A stretch of 64,000 nt of DNA from CAYTTR01 sp964440805 (GTDB lineage: Bacteria > Acidobacteriota > Aminicenantia > Aminicenantales > Aminicenantaceae), in assembly GCA_964440805.1 (NCBI GenBank), contig CAYTTR010000006.1, positions 1-64,000 of the forward strand, written 5' to 3'. The position numbers and the translations under genes were made by a program. The notes beneath the pieces are model-generated. The model saw nothing but the letters and a program-made list of their open reading frames with translations. It was not told where the DNA came from and ran no database searches. Below are positions 16,469-25,703 of the stretch, one piece after another (within the stretch, counting starts at the first letter, position 1; each line of letters starts with the position of its first letter).

Positions 16469-17306
16469 TTTGAAACAACTTTTTTCCCGGGGTTGTTTCA
16501 TTCTTAAAAATTTGCCCTCTTTTCCATTGGAAGTCAAAGCCCTTCTTCTTGCTGCTGCCGGGATAGATGAAAAACTTTTCTTCTTGAATCCGGGATGGAT
16601 TCCTTCTGAAGTTTCCAGAATAAAGTATTTTAACCTTATTTCAAAGAGAAAAAGAGGCCTTCCTCTTTCTTACTTAACGGGAGCGAAAGAATTCTGGTCT
16701 ATTCCTTTTCTGGTAGGTGAGGGAGTTCTAATTCCAAGGCCGGAGACAGAGTTAGTAGTTGAGAAAGTTCTGGAAAATCTTCCACCGGGTAGAGTTTTAA
16801 TAGCTGATGTAGGGACAGGATGCGGGAATATTGCCATCTCTTTGGCGAAAGAACTTCCCCAGAGTGAAATCATAGCCATAGACATATCCAAAAAAGCGCT
16901 TTCCTGGGCTAAATTAAACGCCGGGATGCATAAGGTGAAGAATGTTTCCTTTAACAAGGGGGATCTTTTCCTTCCTTTAAAACACCAGAAACTTGAGAAT
17001 CGACTGGATTGTATAATCTCCAATCCGCCCTATATTTCCAGTGATGAATGGTTAAATCTTCCTCCTGAAATCCGAAATCATGAACCTCCTGAAGCCTTGA
17101 TAGGGGGAAAAAACGGCTTGAGGACTATCCAAAGGTTGATACAGGAAGCACCTTTATATTTAAAGTCAGGCGGGATTCTGATTTTTGAGATCGGGTGGAA
17201 TCAGAAAAAACGGGTAGAAAACCTGTTGGCAAAGTATTGGGACGATGTGAGTTTCTTTCTTGATTTCTCCAGAATTTACAGGGTCTGTTTTGCCCGGCGA
17301 AAGTAA
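16452..17306 (+). CDS. prmC: Peptide chain release factor N(5)-glutamine methyltransferase PrmC
   Basis: PrmC (HemK) methylates the Gln of the GGQ motif in RF1 and RF2. The 284-aa protein has an N-terminal helical domain, SAM motif I DVGTGCGNIAISLAKE near residue 119, and the catalytic NPPY motif in IISNPPYISSDEW near 190. ETELVVE before the SAM fold is also typical. A GTG start at 16452 overlaps the end of prfA by 17 bases, so the two are probably translationally coupled. Confidence 0.94.
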   Translation: MLLLSDLKQLFSRGCFILKNLPSFPLEVKALLLAAAGIDEKLFFLNPGWIPSEVSRIKYFNLISKRKRGLPLSYLTGAKEFWSIPFLVGEGVLIPRPETELVVEKVLENLPPGRVLIADVGTGCGNIAISLAKELPQSEIIAIDISKKALSWAKLNAGMHKVKNVSFNKGDLFLPLKHQKLENRLDCIISNPPYISSDEWLNLPPEIRNHEPPEALIGGKNGLRTIQRLIQEAPLYLKSGGILIFEIGWNQKKRVENLLAKYWDDVSFFLDFSRIYRVCFARRK

Positions 17307-17422
17307 TGCTGTAGTTCTTTTCCCTTTTTCATCCATCTTCAGGAAAAAAACAATTTTCATAATGAAATATTTTGATCAGACTTTCACTTTACAGCGGATA
17401 AAAATATTTATTTTCAGGCAAG

Positions 17423-17467
17423 GTAAACCAGAAAAACTAAAGAAACAAAAGAAATCAAAGAAACGCT
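17423..17467. repeat. Short array of degenerate 9-10-base units
   Basis: AAACCAGAAAAACTAAAG continuing with AAACAAAAG, AAATCAAAG and AAACGC repeats at roughly 9-base intervals. The composition matches the arrays at 40.4 and 48.2 kb. The 234-base gap 17307-17540 holds nothing else that I can call, except a weak 35-codon ORF from 17362 that reads through the array. Confidence 0.35.
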
Positions 17468-17540
17468 GATTTGTTATTTCTTGCAGGAGTTGAATAATTA
17501 AGTTATAAATAATGATTGACGTCAAAGAGGAGAGACGGAA

Positions 17541-18653
17541 ATGGTTGAAAATCCAAAGATCCTTCTGGTGGATGAAAATGAAAAAAGAAGAAAACTCCTG
17601 GCTGATTTTCTTTTAAGCCTTCAGTTAGAAGTTCACCAGGTTTCATCTCTTTCAGACACCGACAATAATCTTATCGAATCCAATCATTATTCGTTGACCC
17701 TGTTTAGCCTTCATCCCTTTCAGGAACATAGTCTCAGGATGATCAAGAGCATTAAATCCTTTAATCCCAGGTTGGGAATCATTCTGCTGTCCATTCCTGA
17801 AGAACCAAAGATGGGAGTGGAGTTATTACAAAATGGTATGGTTAATCAAATTGTTGACCCTGTAAATCAGGCTGGTATTTATTCTGCAGTCAAAACTGAG
17901 CTGGAAATGATGGATTTGCGTGAAAGAAATAATAAATTTAGAAAGAAATTACGAAAGATTAAAGCTGAACAAGAAAAAAATCTCAAAAAAGCCATGGTCC
18001 TTGAAGAAATTTATGATAGCACTCTGGAGAATCTGATGGCTGCTCTTGATTTAAGAGATGTAGAAACATTCGGGCATTCTCGGGCAGTAGCTAAGTATAC
18101 TCAAGTTTTAGCCCAAATATTAGGAATAACCGAGAAAACAACTCTGGATAACATTCGTAAAGGAGCTCTTCTTCATGATGTAGGAAAAATCGCTATCCCT
18201 GATTCGATACTTAAAAAACCAAGTCCTCTTTCCAAAGAAGAATGGGAAAAAATAAAATTACACCCGTCGCTTGGATTTGGCTTAATCAAAGAAATAAAAC
18301 TGGTGAAGGAGGTTGGAAATATCATTCTTTACCATCATGAAAGATATGACGGCCAGGGTTATCCCAGCAAGCTGAATGGAAATGAAATTCCTTTGGAAGC
18401 AAGAATTTTCGCCCTGGCAGATGCTCTTGATGCCATAACTTCGTACCGGCCCTACCGGAAGGAAAGAAATTTCCAGGAGGCTCTGAAGGAAATCCTGGAA
18501 AACAGAGCTACTCAGTTTGATCCTCAGGTAGTGGATGCTTTTTGCTCAATGGACGTGGAACGCTGGCAGAAGATTCGCTTTGAAACCACCCAGCTTATAC
18601 TTGGATTAGAAGCTTTTATGGAAGAAAAAAGAAAGTTAAAGACATCCAGTTGA
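17541..18653 (+). CDS. Degenerate receiver plus HD-GYP phosphodiesterase
   Basis: A 370-aa c-di-GMP signalling protein. Residues 5-125 have a receiver fold (ILLVDENEKRRKLL), but the normal phospho-acceptor Asp is replaced by Ser (LFSLHP, about 56), so it may not be phosphorylated. A coiled-coil linker (about 130-165) leads to an HD-GYP domain (about 170-360), with HSRAVAKY, LLHDVGKIAIPD, HHERYDGQGYP and FALADALDAITSYRPYR. All metal-binding His and Asp residues of HD-GYP c-di-GMP hydrolases appear present. RBS AGGAGAGACGG. It is followed by a coiled-coil protein and a convergent GGDEF-PilZ gene. Confidence 0.9.
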   Translation: MVENPKILLVDENEKRRKLLADFLLSLQLEVHQVSSLSDTDNNLIESNHYSLTLFSLHPFQEHSLRMIKSIKSFNPRLGIILLSIPEEPKMGVELLQNGMVNQIVDPVNQAGIYSAVKTELEMMDLRERNNKFRKKLRKIKAEQEKNLKKAMVLEEIYDSTLENLMAALDLRDVETFGHSRAVAKYTQVLAQILGITEKTTLDNIRKGALLHDVGKIAIPDSILKKPSPLSKEEWEKIKLHPSLGFGLIKEIKLVKEVGNIILYHHERYDGQGYPSKLNGNEIPLEARIFALADALDAITSYRPYRKERNFQEALKEILENRATQFDPQVVDAFCSMDVERWQKIRFETTQLILGLEAFMEEKRKLKTSS

Positions 18654-18663
18654 TATTCTTTGC

Positions 18664-18681
18664 CTCACCTTTAGAGGTGAG
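18664..18681. other. 7-bp hairpin after the HD-GYP gene
   Basis: CTCACCT, loop TTAG, AGGTGAG. There is no T run, so it is not a classical terminator, but it may be a 3' end stabiliser. Confidence 0.35.
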
Positions 18682-18782
18682 ATGGGAAATACAAATATCC
18701 CCCTCCAATTCGTCTCGAGAGGCTATTGTCAGAAAAAATTGTTTTTGCCATTATAATCACTGTTTTGGATAAAAGGGTTATC

Positions 18783-18811
18783 TTGACATGAAAAAAGTAA
18801 CAAGATAGGAT
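18783..18811 (+). promoter_or_regulatory. Sigma-70-type promoter for the coiled-coil protein
   Basis: TTGACA at 18783-18788, a 17-base spacer and TAGGAT at 18806-18811, followed by the strong ribosome site GGGGAAGGAG. Confidence 0.55.
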
Positions 18812-18839
18812 ATTTGTTAAAGGGGAAGGAGAACTAATT

Positions 18840-20150
18840 ATGAACAAACAAAATAATCATCCCCGCGATTCCTCGTCAATTATCGAAGAAATCGAGTCTC
18901 AACTGGAAGAAATTCTAATTAAAAGAAAGGGATCTATAGAAAAAGAACTTGAAGAAAATATAAAAAGAGAACAGGAAGAAGCGCAAAATAAAATCAAAGC
19001 CATAGAAACAGAACTTAATGAAGAAAAAGAATTTTTAGGGAATTATCGGAGCACTTTTCTTGAATATGAAAAGCGGAAAATGGAAATAAAGGAAAAAATT
19101 AAAGAGCACCTTTCAAAGGCCATTGAATTCCAAGGAAAAATTGAAACAATGACCGCCCAAACTATGGAAGAATTGAAAGTAGTCAGTGAGCTTAATCAAG
19201 AACTGGAAAAAATTCACAACGAAAACCTGGAACAAGCAGGTTCTTTGAAGAAAACCTTAGAAGAAAAGTATGGTATTGTAACCGAAGTTCCAGAAAGCAA
19301 CGGAGATGAAGATGTTGGCCTTGACCTCCAGCGAGAGCTAATAAAACTTAGAAAAATAAAAGAATTATTGGAAACAAATGAAGAAATAATCGAAGAAAAA
19401 ACCGAATTAAAGGAATCAAGTGAAGAAGCTGCATATGAACGTGAAGAAGAGCTCGGGCAGGAAAGTCAAGAAGAAATTCCTATTAAAAGTTCAGAAGAAC
19501 AACAACCAACGGAAAGATTGACAGAAGATAAAACCTCAGAAGATTCGGTTGAGGAAGAAGAAACCGAAAAAGAGAAAGTTGAAAGTAAATCCTTTGACAA
19601 AGAAGAAGAGCCTTTTTCAGAAAAAATTGAAGAGGAGAAGCCGGCCTCTAACCTTGATGATATTCTCCAAAATATCGAATCCTTTAAAAAAACTGAAAGT
19701 ATCGAAGGTAATGGAAAACTTGTTTACTATGAGAATCAAGGAGAAGTTATTCTTGACGCAGAATTCATTGTTTCCAAAATGAACGAGTGTGTTGAAGAAG
19801 CCAAAAAGTCTTATGTGAAATTATCTCAGGTAGAATCTCCTCGGGAACAATTCTTTGTCAAGCAGGATATCATAAGGTTTCAAGAAATTCTGCGCAAACT
19901 CGTTTTGAGTTATGTTGAGCTTTGTGAAAAACAGTCTTGCCGCCTCCCTGATTACACTACGGAAATTATTAATCCGGATGTACTCAAGGATATTCTGGAA
20001 AGAGTTACTCTTGGTAATTGGAGCAATCAAGAGGATTTTGCTGCCTTTGATATGTATTCCCGTCAATTACGAAATAATTTTAATATCAAGCTTACTCCTC
20101 CAAATGAATATTTAAAATCTGTTCTTGAACAATTAAAAAGTTCATCATGA
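18840..20150 (+). CDS. Acidic coiled-coil protein of unknown function
   Basis: A 436-aa protein with no recognised domain. Residues about 15-150 form long coiled coils (KRKGSIEKELEENIKREQEE, KIKEHLSKAIEFQGKIE). Residues 170-275 are extremely rich in Glu, Lys and Ser, and probably disordered. The C-terminal 150 residues (from VYYENQGEVILDAEF) look globular and helical. The design suggests a scaffold or adaptor. It has its own promoter and lies between an HD-GYP protein and a GGDEF-PilZ protein, so a link with c-di-GMP signalling is possible, but this is by position only. Confidence 0.65.
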   Translation: MNKQNNHPRDSSSIIEEIESQLEEILIKRKGSIEKELEENIKREQEEAQNKIKAIETELNEEKEFLGNYRSTFLEYEKRKMEIKEKIKEHLSKAIEFQGKIETMTAQTMEELKVVSELNQELEKIHNENLEQAGSLKKTLEEKYGIVTEVPESNGDEDVGLDLQRELIKLRKIKELLETNEEIIEEKTELKESSEEAAYEREEELGQESQEEIPIKSSEEQQPTERLTEDKTSEDSVEEEETEKEKVESKSFDKEEEPFSEKIEEEKPASNLDDILQNIESFKKTESIEGNGKLVYYENQGEVILDAEFIVSKMNECVEEAKKSYVKLSQVESPREQFFVKQDIIRFQEILRKLVLSYVELCEKQSCRLPDYTTEIINPDVLKDILERVTLGNWSNQEDFAAFDMYSRQLRNNFNIKLTPPNEYLKSVLEQLKSSS

Positions 20151-20193
20151 ATATGATACTTCTGATTTTGTCAAATAAAGAATATGGTTCTGG

Positions 20194-22293
20194 TCAAGAA
20201 TAACGAGAAGGGGACAGGTTTAGAGAGTTGAAATATTCTTGAAGCAATTGCTTATCTTTGAAAGAAAGTTCATTGAATTCAATTCCTGATAAATAATTGG
20301 TAAAAAGAATTCCTTCGCCTTTTTCTGTATAAATCACGTTGGCTTTGCACTGACAGGCTTTTTTTCCCAGGATAAGAATAACATCCAGAGTATCGTGAGT
20401 AGAGAGGGGGATTTCGGAGCTTATTTTTGCTCCTCCAGTGCTTAGGTTAATGGTTTTTGATATTTTTTGGATGCCATCTTTGCGGTAAATAAGAAGGGTA
20501 GAAGTGTAATATCTCCTGTGATTTCTCCTCTCTTGTTCCACTTTTTTTTCCTTGTGGGAAATGTTTGAAATTTCTGGAGAAGATTTATTGTTTCTTACAT
20601 AAAGGCAGATTTTGTTCTTTTTTGTATTTTTCAGGGGTACTTGTTCGCCTTGAAGAGTGGATTTTTTTCCTTTGGCTTCAGCCATGGCTAAATCGGCCTC
20701 ATTGGCTAATTTTTTCAGGTCATTTTTGGTAAAATCTTTGGAATCAGGAAGGTTTGAACGGCTGAAACAAGTTACTCCGAAGCTCATGGTTAGGTTGTTT
20801 TTGGGTTGGAATTCCTGGAGATCAAAATAGAACTCTTCTACATTCTTCCGAATACGTTCTGTAAATGCCATAGCTTCCTCTGGGGTTTTTATGCCGGTCA
20901 GGAAGAAAAGAAATTCTTCCCCACCATACCGGCAAAGAAGGTCTTCATCTCTTATTGATGATTTGAGGACTCTGGCAAGTTCACGGAGCACCCGGTTGCC
21001 GGCTTCATGACCGTTTCTGTCATTGTAATTTTTAAACCAATCTACATCTCCCATGACCAGGGCATAGGTTGAGTTTTCCTGGCGTCTTTTACTTTCGCTT
21101 TTAATTTTCTGGATTATTTTTTCAAAAAAAGGATCAGGCCGGAGTAAACCGGTCAACGGGTCATATTGAATTAAATTCAATTTAGAAATGGCGATGGCAA
21201 TGTGTTCACATAACCGGCGTAGAATCTGTTGGTCTTCAAGGGTGAATCCTTCATCTTTGTTCCGGTTGAGGGGGATTTTGTTATAAGCTTCCAGAACTCC
21301 TATAATTTCTTCATCATGTCTAATAGGAACGCTAAGCAGGTTTTTTAGAGTATAACCTAATTGGTTTATATACCTTACCGATAGACGTTTATCAAAAAAA
21401 GATTCTGTAGAATTTACCTCGGCTCCATTCCGGACTGTAAAGGCTGCGTAATCCTGAGAATCAAGGAGGACGATATGCTTGGAGATATCCGGATAAGAAA
21501 GGACATTGTTATTCCAGACCAAAGGTTTTAGGTACTTTCCCATGCTTTCGCTTGTTTCCAGTATGTAAAGAGAAATGCCCTGTGAACGGATGATACCCTT
21601 AATGTCGTAAACGACATCGAGCAAACTGGTCACATCATTGGCTTTGTAGAGCTTTTTGAGGGTTTGTTCGATTTTTTGTTTTTCCTTCTTGAACCAGATA
21701 TACTTTGATTCAATTGAAATTCTTTTTTCTATTTCCTTGACCACTGATTCAGATATAGCATCTTTGATTTCTTTTATCTGGAAATAAGCTTCTTTGAGTT
21801 CCACTTCTTGGCGTTCTATAATCCGGTGAAGAGATTCGATTTCCCGCAGTAACAAGGAGTGTTCAATAGCTCTTTGAGCGGCTTTTTGAAAAGATAAGGC
21901 ATGTTTTTCAATTAGAGGAAATGGATGTATATCTGCGAAGCGTCGAGATGGCCATCCAAAAAGGACGTCCTTGAGTTCCTGTTCGATTACTCCTGTTATT
22001 AGAAAACTTGTTTCTTTCCTGAAATAACCCTTCAATTTGGAGTAGTCTCCCAACGTGAAGTCCGCAATTACTAAATTAATGTCCTCTTTTTTAGCCAGGG
22101 GCAGGGCTTCTTCCAGGGAGCCGGCTTCAAAAACTTCTCCCATTGACTGGCAGAATTTGGAAATGGTTCCTCTTTCTTCTTTGTCCGGGATAAGAATAAG
22201 AATTTTCACAGAATCAAAATTTCGACGCTGAATGGAACTATTAGGCTTGAAAAGAGGAAGGTTGATTTTATCTTCTTTTTTAAATTGTTCCAA
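20194..22293 (-). CDS. Receiver-GAF-GGDEF-PilZ diguanylate cyclase
   Basis: A 699-aa multidomain c-di-GMP protein. Order: receiver-like domain (30-140, candidate phospho-Asp about 78 in VIADFT), coiled coil (150-215), GAF sensor (215-375), GGDEF cyclase (378-560), and PilZ (about 597-699). The cyclase has the active GGEEF at 457-461 and the inhibitory I-site RxxD (RDED, 448-451) five residues before it. The PilZ domain has RRNHR and NLSTGG, matching the RxxxR and N/DxSxxG c-di-GMP contacts. One chain therefore has a synthase and a receptor module. It is convergent with the coiled-coil gene. Confidence 0.9.
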   Translation of the reverse strand: MEQFKKEDKINLPLFKPNSSIQRRNFDSVKILILIPDKEERGTISKFCQSMGEVFEAGSLEEALPLAKKEDINLVIADFTLGDYSKLKGYFRKETSFLITGVIEQELKDVLFGWPSRRFADIHPFPLIEKHALSFQKAAQRAIEHSLLLREIESLHRIIERQEVELKEAYFQIKEIKDAISESVVKEIEKRISIESKYIWFKKEKQKIEQTLKKLYKANDVTSLLDVVYDIKGIIRSQGISLYILETSESMGKYLKPLVWNNNVLSYPDISKHIVLLDSQDYAAFTVRNGAEVNSTESFFDKRLSVRYINQLGYTLKNLLSVPIRHDEEIIGVLEAYNKIPLNRNKDEGFTLEDQQILRRLCEHIAIAISKLNLIQYDPLTGLLRPDPFFEKIIQKIKSESKRRQENSTYALVMGDVDWFKNYNDRNGHEAGNRVLRELARVLKSSIRDEDLLCRYGGEEFLFFLTGIKTPEEAMAFTERIRKNVEEFYFDLQEFQPKNNLTMSFGVTCFSRSNLPDSKDFTKNDLKKLANEADLAMAEAKGKKSTLQGEQVPLKNTKKNKICLYVRNNKSSPEISNISHKEKKVEQERRNHRRYYTSTLLIYRKDGIQKISKTINLSTGGAKISSEIPLSTHDTLDVILILGKKACQCKANVIYTEKGEGILFTNYLSGIEFNELSFKDKQLLQEYFNSLNLSPSRYS

Positions 22294-22494
22294 ACTAAGC
22301 TTGCTCCTGAATATTTCTTATTTTATCTACCATTGAATCATGATTACAAGATTTTTTGTGATAATTTTATACTTTTTTTTTGAATAAGGTCAATAAGTTC
22401 TCAAAATTCATAAGAATTGATTATATTTAATTTTTTCTGACGGTATGATAACATTTTTAACACACTGCAGTTTAAATTTTAGAGGAGGAGAAAA

Positions 22495-24162
22495 TTGAAC
22501 TCTCACAATAATTTTTCCTCAACCCCAATCCAATCTCCCAGAGGAACTAAACTCAATACAAAAGGATGGTCGCAAGAGGGAGCTCTTCGTATGTTAATGA
22601 ACAACCTGGATCCGGAAGTTGGAGAAAAGCCGGATGAATTAATAGTCTATGGCGGAACCGGAAAAGCTGCCCGTAATTGGCAATGCTATAGGGCCATTGT
22701 GGAAAGTTTGAGAGTCCTTGAGAGTGATGAAACTCTGGTGGTTCAATCAGGCAAACCAGTAGCTGTCTTCAAGACACATCCCATAGCGCCGAGAGTATTG
22801 ATTTCCAATGCCATGATTGTTCCTCAATGGGCAACCTGGGATGAATTCCGGCGCTTAGAAGCCAAAGGACTAACCATGTACGGACAAATGACTGCCGGCA
22901 GCTGGATTTATATAGGAACTCAAGGAATTCTTCAGGGGACATATGAGACTTTGGCCGCGGTAGCCCGGAAACATTTCGGAGATTCCTTGAAAGGGAAACT
23001 GGTCTTTTCTGCAGGGCTGGGTGGAATGGGGGGCGCTCAACCCCTGGCTGTAACAATGAATGAAGGAGTTGCCATTATTGTTGAGGTTGATAAAGAAAGA
23101 ATCCGGAGACGTTTGAAAACCGGTTATGTTAATACCATGGTTGAAAATCTGGATAAAGCCCTGCAGTTGGCTTTTGAAGCCAAGAAAAAAGAACAGCCCT
23201 TTTCCATAGCCCTTCTTGGAAATGCAGCGGATGTAGTTCCAGAGCTTGTTCGCCGGGAAATAATTCCAGATGTCCTGACAGATCAAACCTCGGCCCATGA
23301 TGAGCTAAACGGCTATGTTCCTCATGGTCTTCCTTATGAAGAAGCTTTGGCGTTGCGGAAGGAAAATACCGAGGAATACACCAAACGGGCTTACCAATCC
23401 ATGTCTGTTCATATGGAAGCCATGCTTGAGCTCCAGAAGAGAGGAGCAGTGGCTTTTGATTACGGTAACAATATCAGAGGACAGGCACAAAAGGCTGGGG
23501 TAAAAGATGCTTTTAATATTCCGGGTTTTGTTCCAGAGTATATCCGGCCGCTTTTCTGTCTGGGAAAAGGACCTTTCAGGTGGGCCGCTCTTTCCGGTGA
23601 TCCCCGGGATATTTTGACCACTGATGAAGCAGTACTTAAAGAGTTTCCTGATGATGTTGTTTTATCCCGGTGGATTAGAAAAGCTCAAAAACAAGTAAAG
23701 TTTCAGGGATTGCCTTCCCGGATATGCTGGCTGGGATATGGAGAAAGAGCCAAGTTTGGCTCAATTATAAACTTCTTAGTCAGAAGAGGGAAAATAAGCG
23801 CTCCCATAGTCATCGGCCGTGATCACTTGGACACTGGTTCAGTAGCCTCACCCAACAGAGAAACAGAAGGCATGAAAGACGGTTCAGATGCAATCGCAGA
23901 TTGGCCCATACTTAATGCTTTACTTAATGCTGTTTGTGGAGCCTCATGGGTTTCCGTCCATCATGGAGGAGGTGTGGGAATTGGATTGTCAATTCATGCG
24001 GGAATGGTTATTGTGGCTGATGGAGAGAAGCAAACTGAGTCAAGACTGGAAAGAGTTTTGACTGTTGATCCAGGACTTGGAATAGTTAGACATGCTGATG
24101 CCGGTTACTCTGAGGCCATAGAGTTTGCTAAACAAAATAAAATAAAAATTCCCATGCTTTAA
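22495..24162 (+). CDS. hutU: Urocanate hydratase
   Basis: Urocanase (555 aa) adds water to urocanate in histidine breakdown, using NAD+ as an electrophile. Family stretches include APRG-like SPRGTKLNTKGWSQE, LRMLMNNLDPEV, YGGTGKAARNW, and the NAD/active-site segment GRDHLDTGSVASPNRETEG followed by VHHGGGVGIGLS. The start is TTG at 22495 with AGGAGGAGAA nine bases before it; this gives the normal N terminus. No hutH, hutI or formiminotransferase gene is in the window, so the pathway is either split or incomplete. Confidence 0.96.
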   Translation: MNSHNNFSSTPIQSPRGTKLNTKGWSQEGALRMLMNNLDPEVGEKPDELIVYGGTGKAARNWQCYRAIVESLRVLESDETLVVQSGKPVAVFKTHPIAPRVLISNAMIVPQWATWDEFRRLEAKGLTMYGQMTAGSWIYIGTQGILQGTYETLAAVARKHFGDSLKGKLVFSAGLGGMGGAQPLAVTMNEGVAIIVEVDKERIRRRLKTGYVNTMVENLDKALQLAFEAKKKEQPFSIALLGNAADVVPELVRREIIPDVLTDQTSAHDELNGYVPHGLPYEEALALRKENTEEYTKRAYQSMSVHMEAMLELQKRGAVAFDYGNNIRGQAQKAGVKDAFNIPGFVPEYIRPLFCLGKGPFRWAALSGDPRDILTTDEAVLKEFPDDVVLSRWIRKAQKQVKFQGLPSRICWLGYGERAKFGSIINFLVRRGKISAPIVIGRDHLDTGSVASPNRETEGMKDGSDAIADWPILNALLNAVCGASWVSVHHGGGVGIGLSIHAGMVIVADGEKQTESRLERVLTVDPGLGIVRHADAGYSEAIEFAKQNKIKIPML

Positions 24163-24256
24163 TTTTTCCGGCTATAAAAAGCGGCTTAATCATTTACGAA
24201 GTGGCTGATATCATGAACAATATAACCGGGGCTGTAAAATAGGCTCATTCTGATTT

Positions 24257-24451
24257 TTGTCCCAAATTGGAAGAAGTAATAGCCGGAATGGACTTCATTT
24301 CCATTTGGAGCTGAAAAAACAAGAGGAAAACCGGATGATTGCTTCTGATGGAAATCTTTCCGAAGAAGCCCTCAAGTTAATTGGTGGTATTTGCAAATTC
24401 GCAGGTGTTCTGACTGCCTTAGGAAACATGACAATGGAACTGAACTATTAA
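24257..24451 (+). pseudogene. Glutamine synthetase fragment
   Basis: A 64-codon relic. NGLHFHLEL matches the G-M-H-x-H catalytic region of glutamine synthetases, and DGNLSEEALKLIGGICKFAG with VLTAL-N matches the following stretch that normally reads LSEEA..FIGG.LKHA..LTA.TNP. The protein stops two residues after the last recognisable position, and the expected 350 upstream residues are missing. Upstream text 24190-24256 has only broken frames. It lies directly after hutU. The 559-base gap 24163-24721 otherwise holds a family-2-like outer end (24486) and a hairpin (24588). Confidence 0.6.
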
Positions 24452-24485
24452 TAAAAAAGACTGTTTCCTCCAGCAGCCTTGATTT

Positions 24486-24501
24486 GTGAATAATCCAGGT
24501 A
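24486..24501. repeat. Solo outer end of family-2 repeat
   Basis: TGTGAATAATCCAGG is the inverse of the outer sequence CCTGGATTATTCA that borders family-2 copies; the identical text GTGAATAATCCAGG occurs right of copy B at 25889. Confidence 0.35.
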
Positions 24502-24587
24502 AATTAAATTTTATCTGCAACGAAATAGTTGAGCTATATTTTTTAAAAAAATCTTGAAATTATCATTCTTTATGCTATAATAAAATC

Positions 24588-24620
24588 AAATCTTGTCGTG
24601 CTGGCTGGGCAAGATTTTTT
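24588..24620 (+). terminator. Possible rho-independent terminator
   Basis: AAATCTTG, a 14-base loop, CAAGATTTTTT. An 8-bp stem runs straight into a T run. It would end transcription coming from the hutU direction. Confidence 0.45.
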
Positions 24621-24721
24621 GATACCCTCCTTCATTATCCCCTTTTTGCTTATTTCCCCATATCCAAACAGCCAGCATCCTCTTTTTTATTATTTTTCCT
24701 GATTGAAAATCTATTTTGTCC

Positions 24722-25687
24722 TTATCTGACCTGTTTCCGTATTCTTTCAAAACCTGAAAAGGAGACAAATTCTAAAGGTTCTTCTTTCTCTATCTCATTA
24801 AAAAGAAGATTCAGGCCTAAAACATCGCTGGCTATATGACCAGCAATCACTACATTAAGGCGGGCTTTCTTGGCATTTTCAAGATGATCCTCACTATAGT
24901 GCATTCCAACAAGAGTGCTGATACCTTGAGCAGCATACTGTTCGAAAATCTCCTTGGAACCTTCTGTTCCACCGGTCATGTCAACATAGATTTTCCCACA
25001 TTTATTACTTCCTGAGCCACTGACGATTTTGGGGGGTGTTTGGAGCCGTGAGGCTTTCTTGTATTCAGGAATTTTTCTCAGGAGATCAACAAGATCTTGA
25101 AGTCTATTTGGCTTTTCTTTATTAAAGAGATCCAGAAGGTAGCGGGTAACACAGTTATCGGCTGGAGTATGAATGCATATCAGGGGTATTCCTAAAAGAC
25201 GAGAGGCATCGATAGTTCTATTGTGGTTTACTGGAAGAAGTCGGCGTTCAATCTCACCAATTCTTTTTTCCATCAGTTGTTCAGCCACACTCATGGTAAC
25301 GCCAAAAGAAGCGAGAATATCTGCTTGGAGTTTCATGACATCATAAAGCTGAGCTAAGGCATAACCTTCAGGATGATGAGAGATGACACAGTCGATTTTC
25401 TCTTGTCCGGTCTGGTTCAAGAAGTGAGTCAATAAAATTTCTCCTACTTCCACGTCAATGCCCACAATTAATTTTTTAACTTCTGTCTTTTTGTTTCCAT
25501 TGAGAATTCGGGTGTCTGCAAAGGGATTAAAAAGACGGTCTTGATCGAAAAATTCTTTATCTTCTTTTTTTAATTCATCGAATTTTTTCTTCTCTTCCCG
25601 CAGTAAGGACTCAATCTCGTTTTTGTCTCTCATATCTTTAGATATGCCCACTAAGACAGCTTTACGGTATAATTCCTCAAGTTTCAT
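24722..25687 (-). CDS. NIF3-like (NGG1-interacting factor 3 family) protein
   Basis: A 321-aa protein resembling the Nif3/YbgI-like family, which has a dinuclear metal centre and is often annotated as a GTP cyclohydrolase type I-like protein of uncertain role. Matching parts are LIVGIDV near 70, DCVISHHPEGYAL near 98 with the metal-binding HH, and the C-terminal VGMHYSEDHLENAKKARLN followed by VVIAGHIASDVLGLN. The N-terminal 65 residues are an added charged helix. A central serine/glycine segment (VSGSGSNKCG) is a probable loop. Good RBS (AGGAGG) before the ATG. Stands alone. Confidence 0.68.
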   Translation of the reverse strand: MKLEELYRKAVLVGISKDMRDKNEIESLLREEKKKFDELKKEDKEFFDQDRLFNPFADTRILNGNKKTEVKKLIVGIDVEVGEILLTHFLNQTGQEKIDCVISHHPEGYALAQLYDVMKLQADILASFGVTMSVAEQLMEKRIGEIERRLLPVNHNRTIDASRLLGIPLICIHTPADNCVTRYLLDLFNKEKPNRLQDLVDLLRKIPEYKKASRLQTPPKIVSGSGSNKCGKIYVDMTGGTEGSKEIFEQYAAQGISTLVGMHYSEDHLENAKKARLNVVIAGHIASDVLGLNLLFNEIEKEEPLEFVSFSGFERIRKQVR

Positions 25688-25703
25688 CTAAATCCTCCTA
25701 GCC

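Noticed and set aside
17260..17469. 69-aa frame overlapping the end of prmC
   Set aside because: Its first part is a shadow of prmC and its Lys-rich end reads through the short repeat array; no ribosome site.
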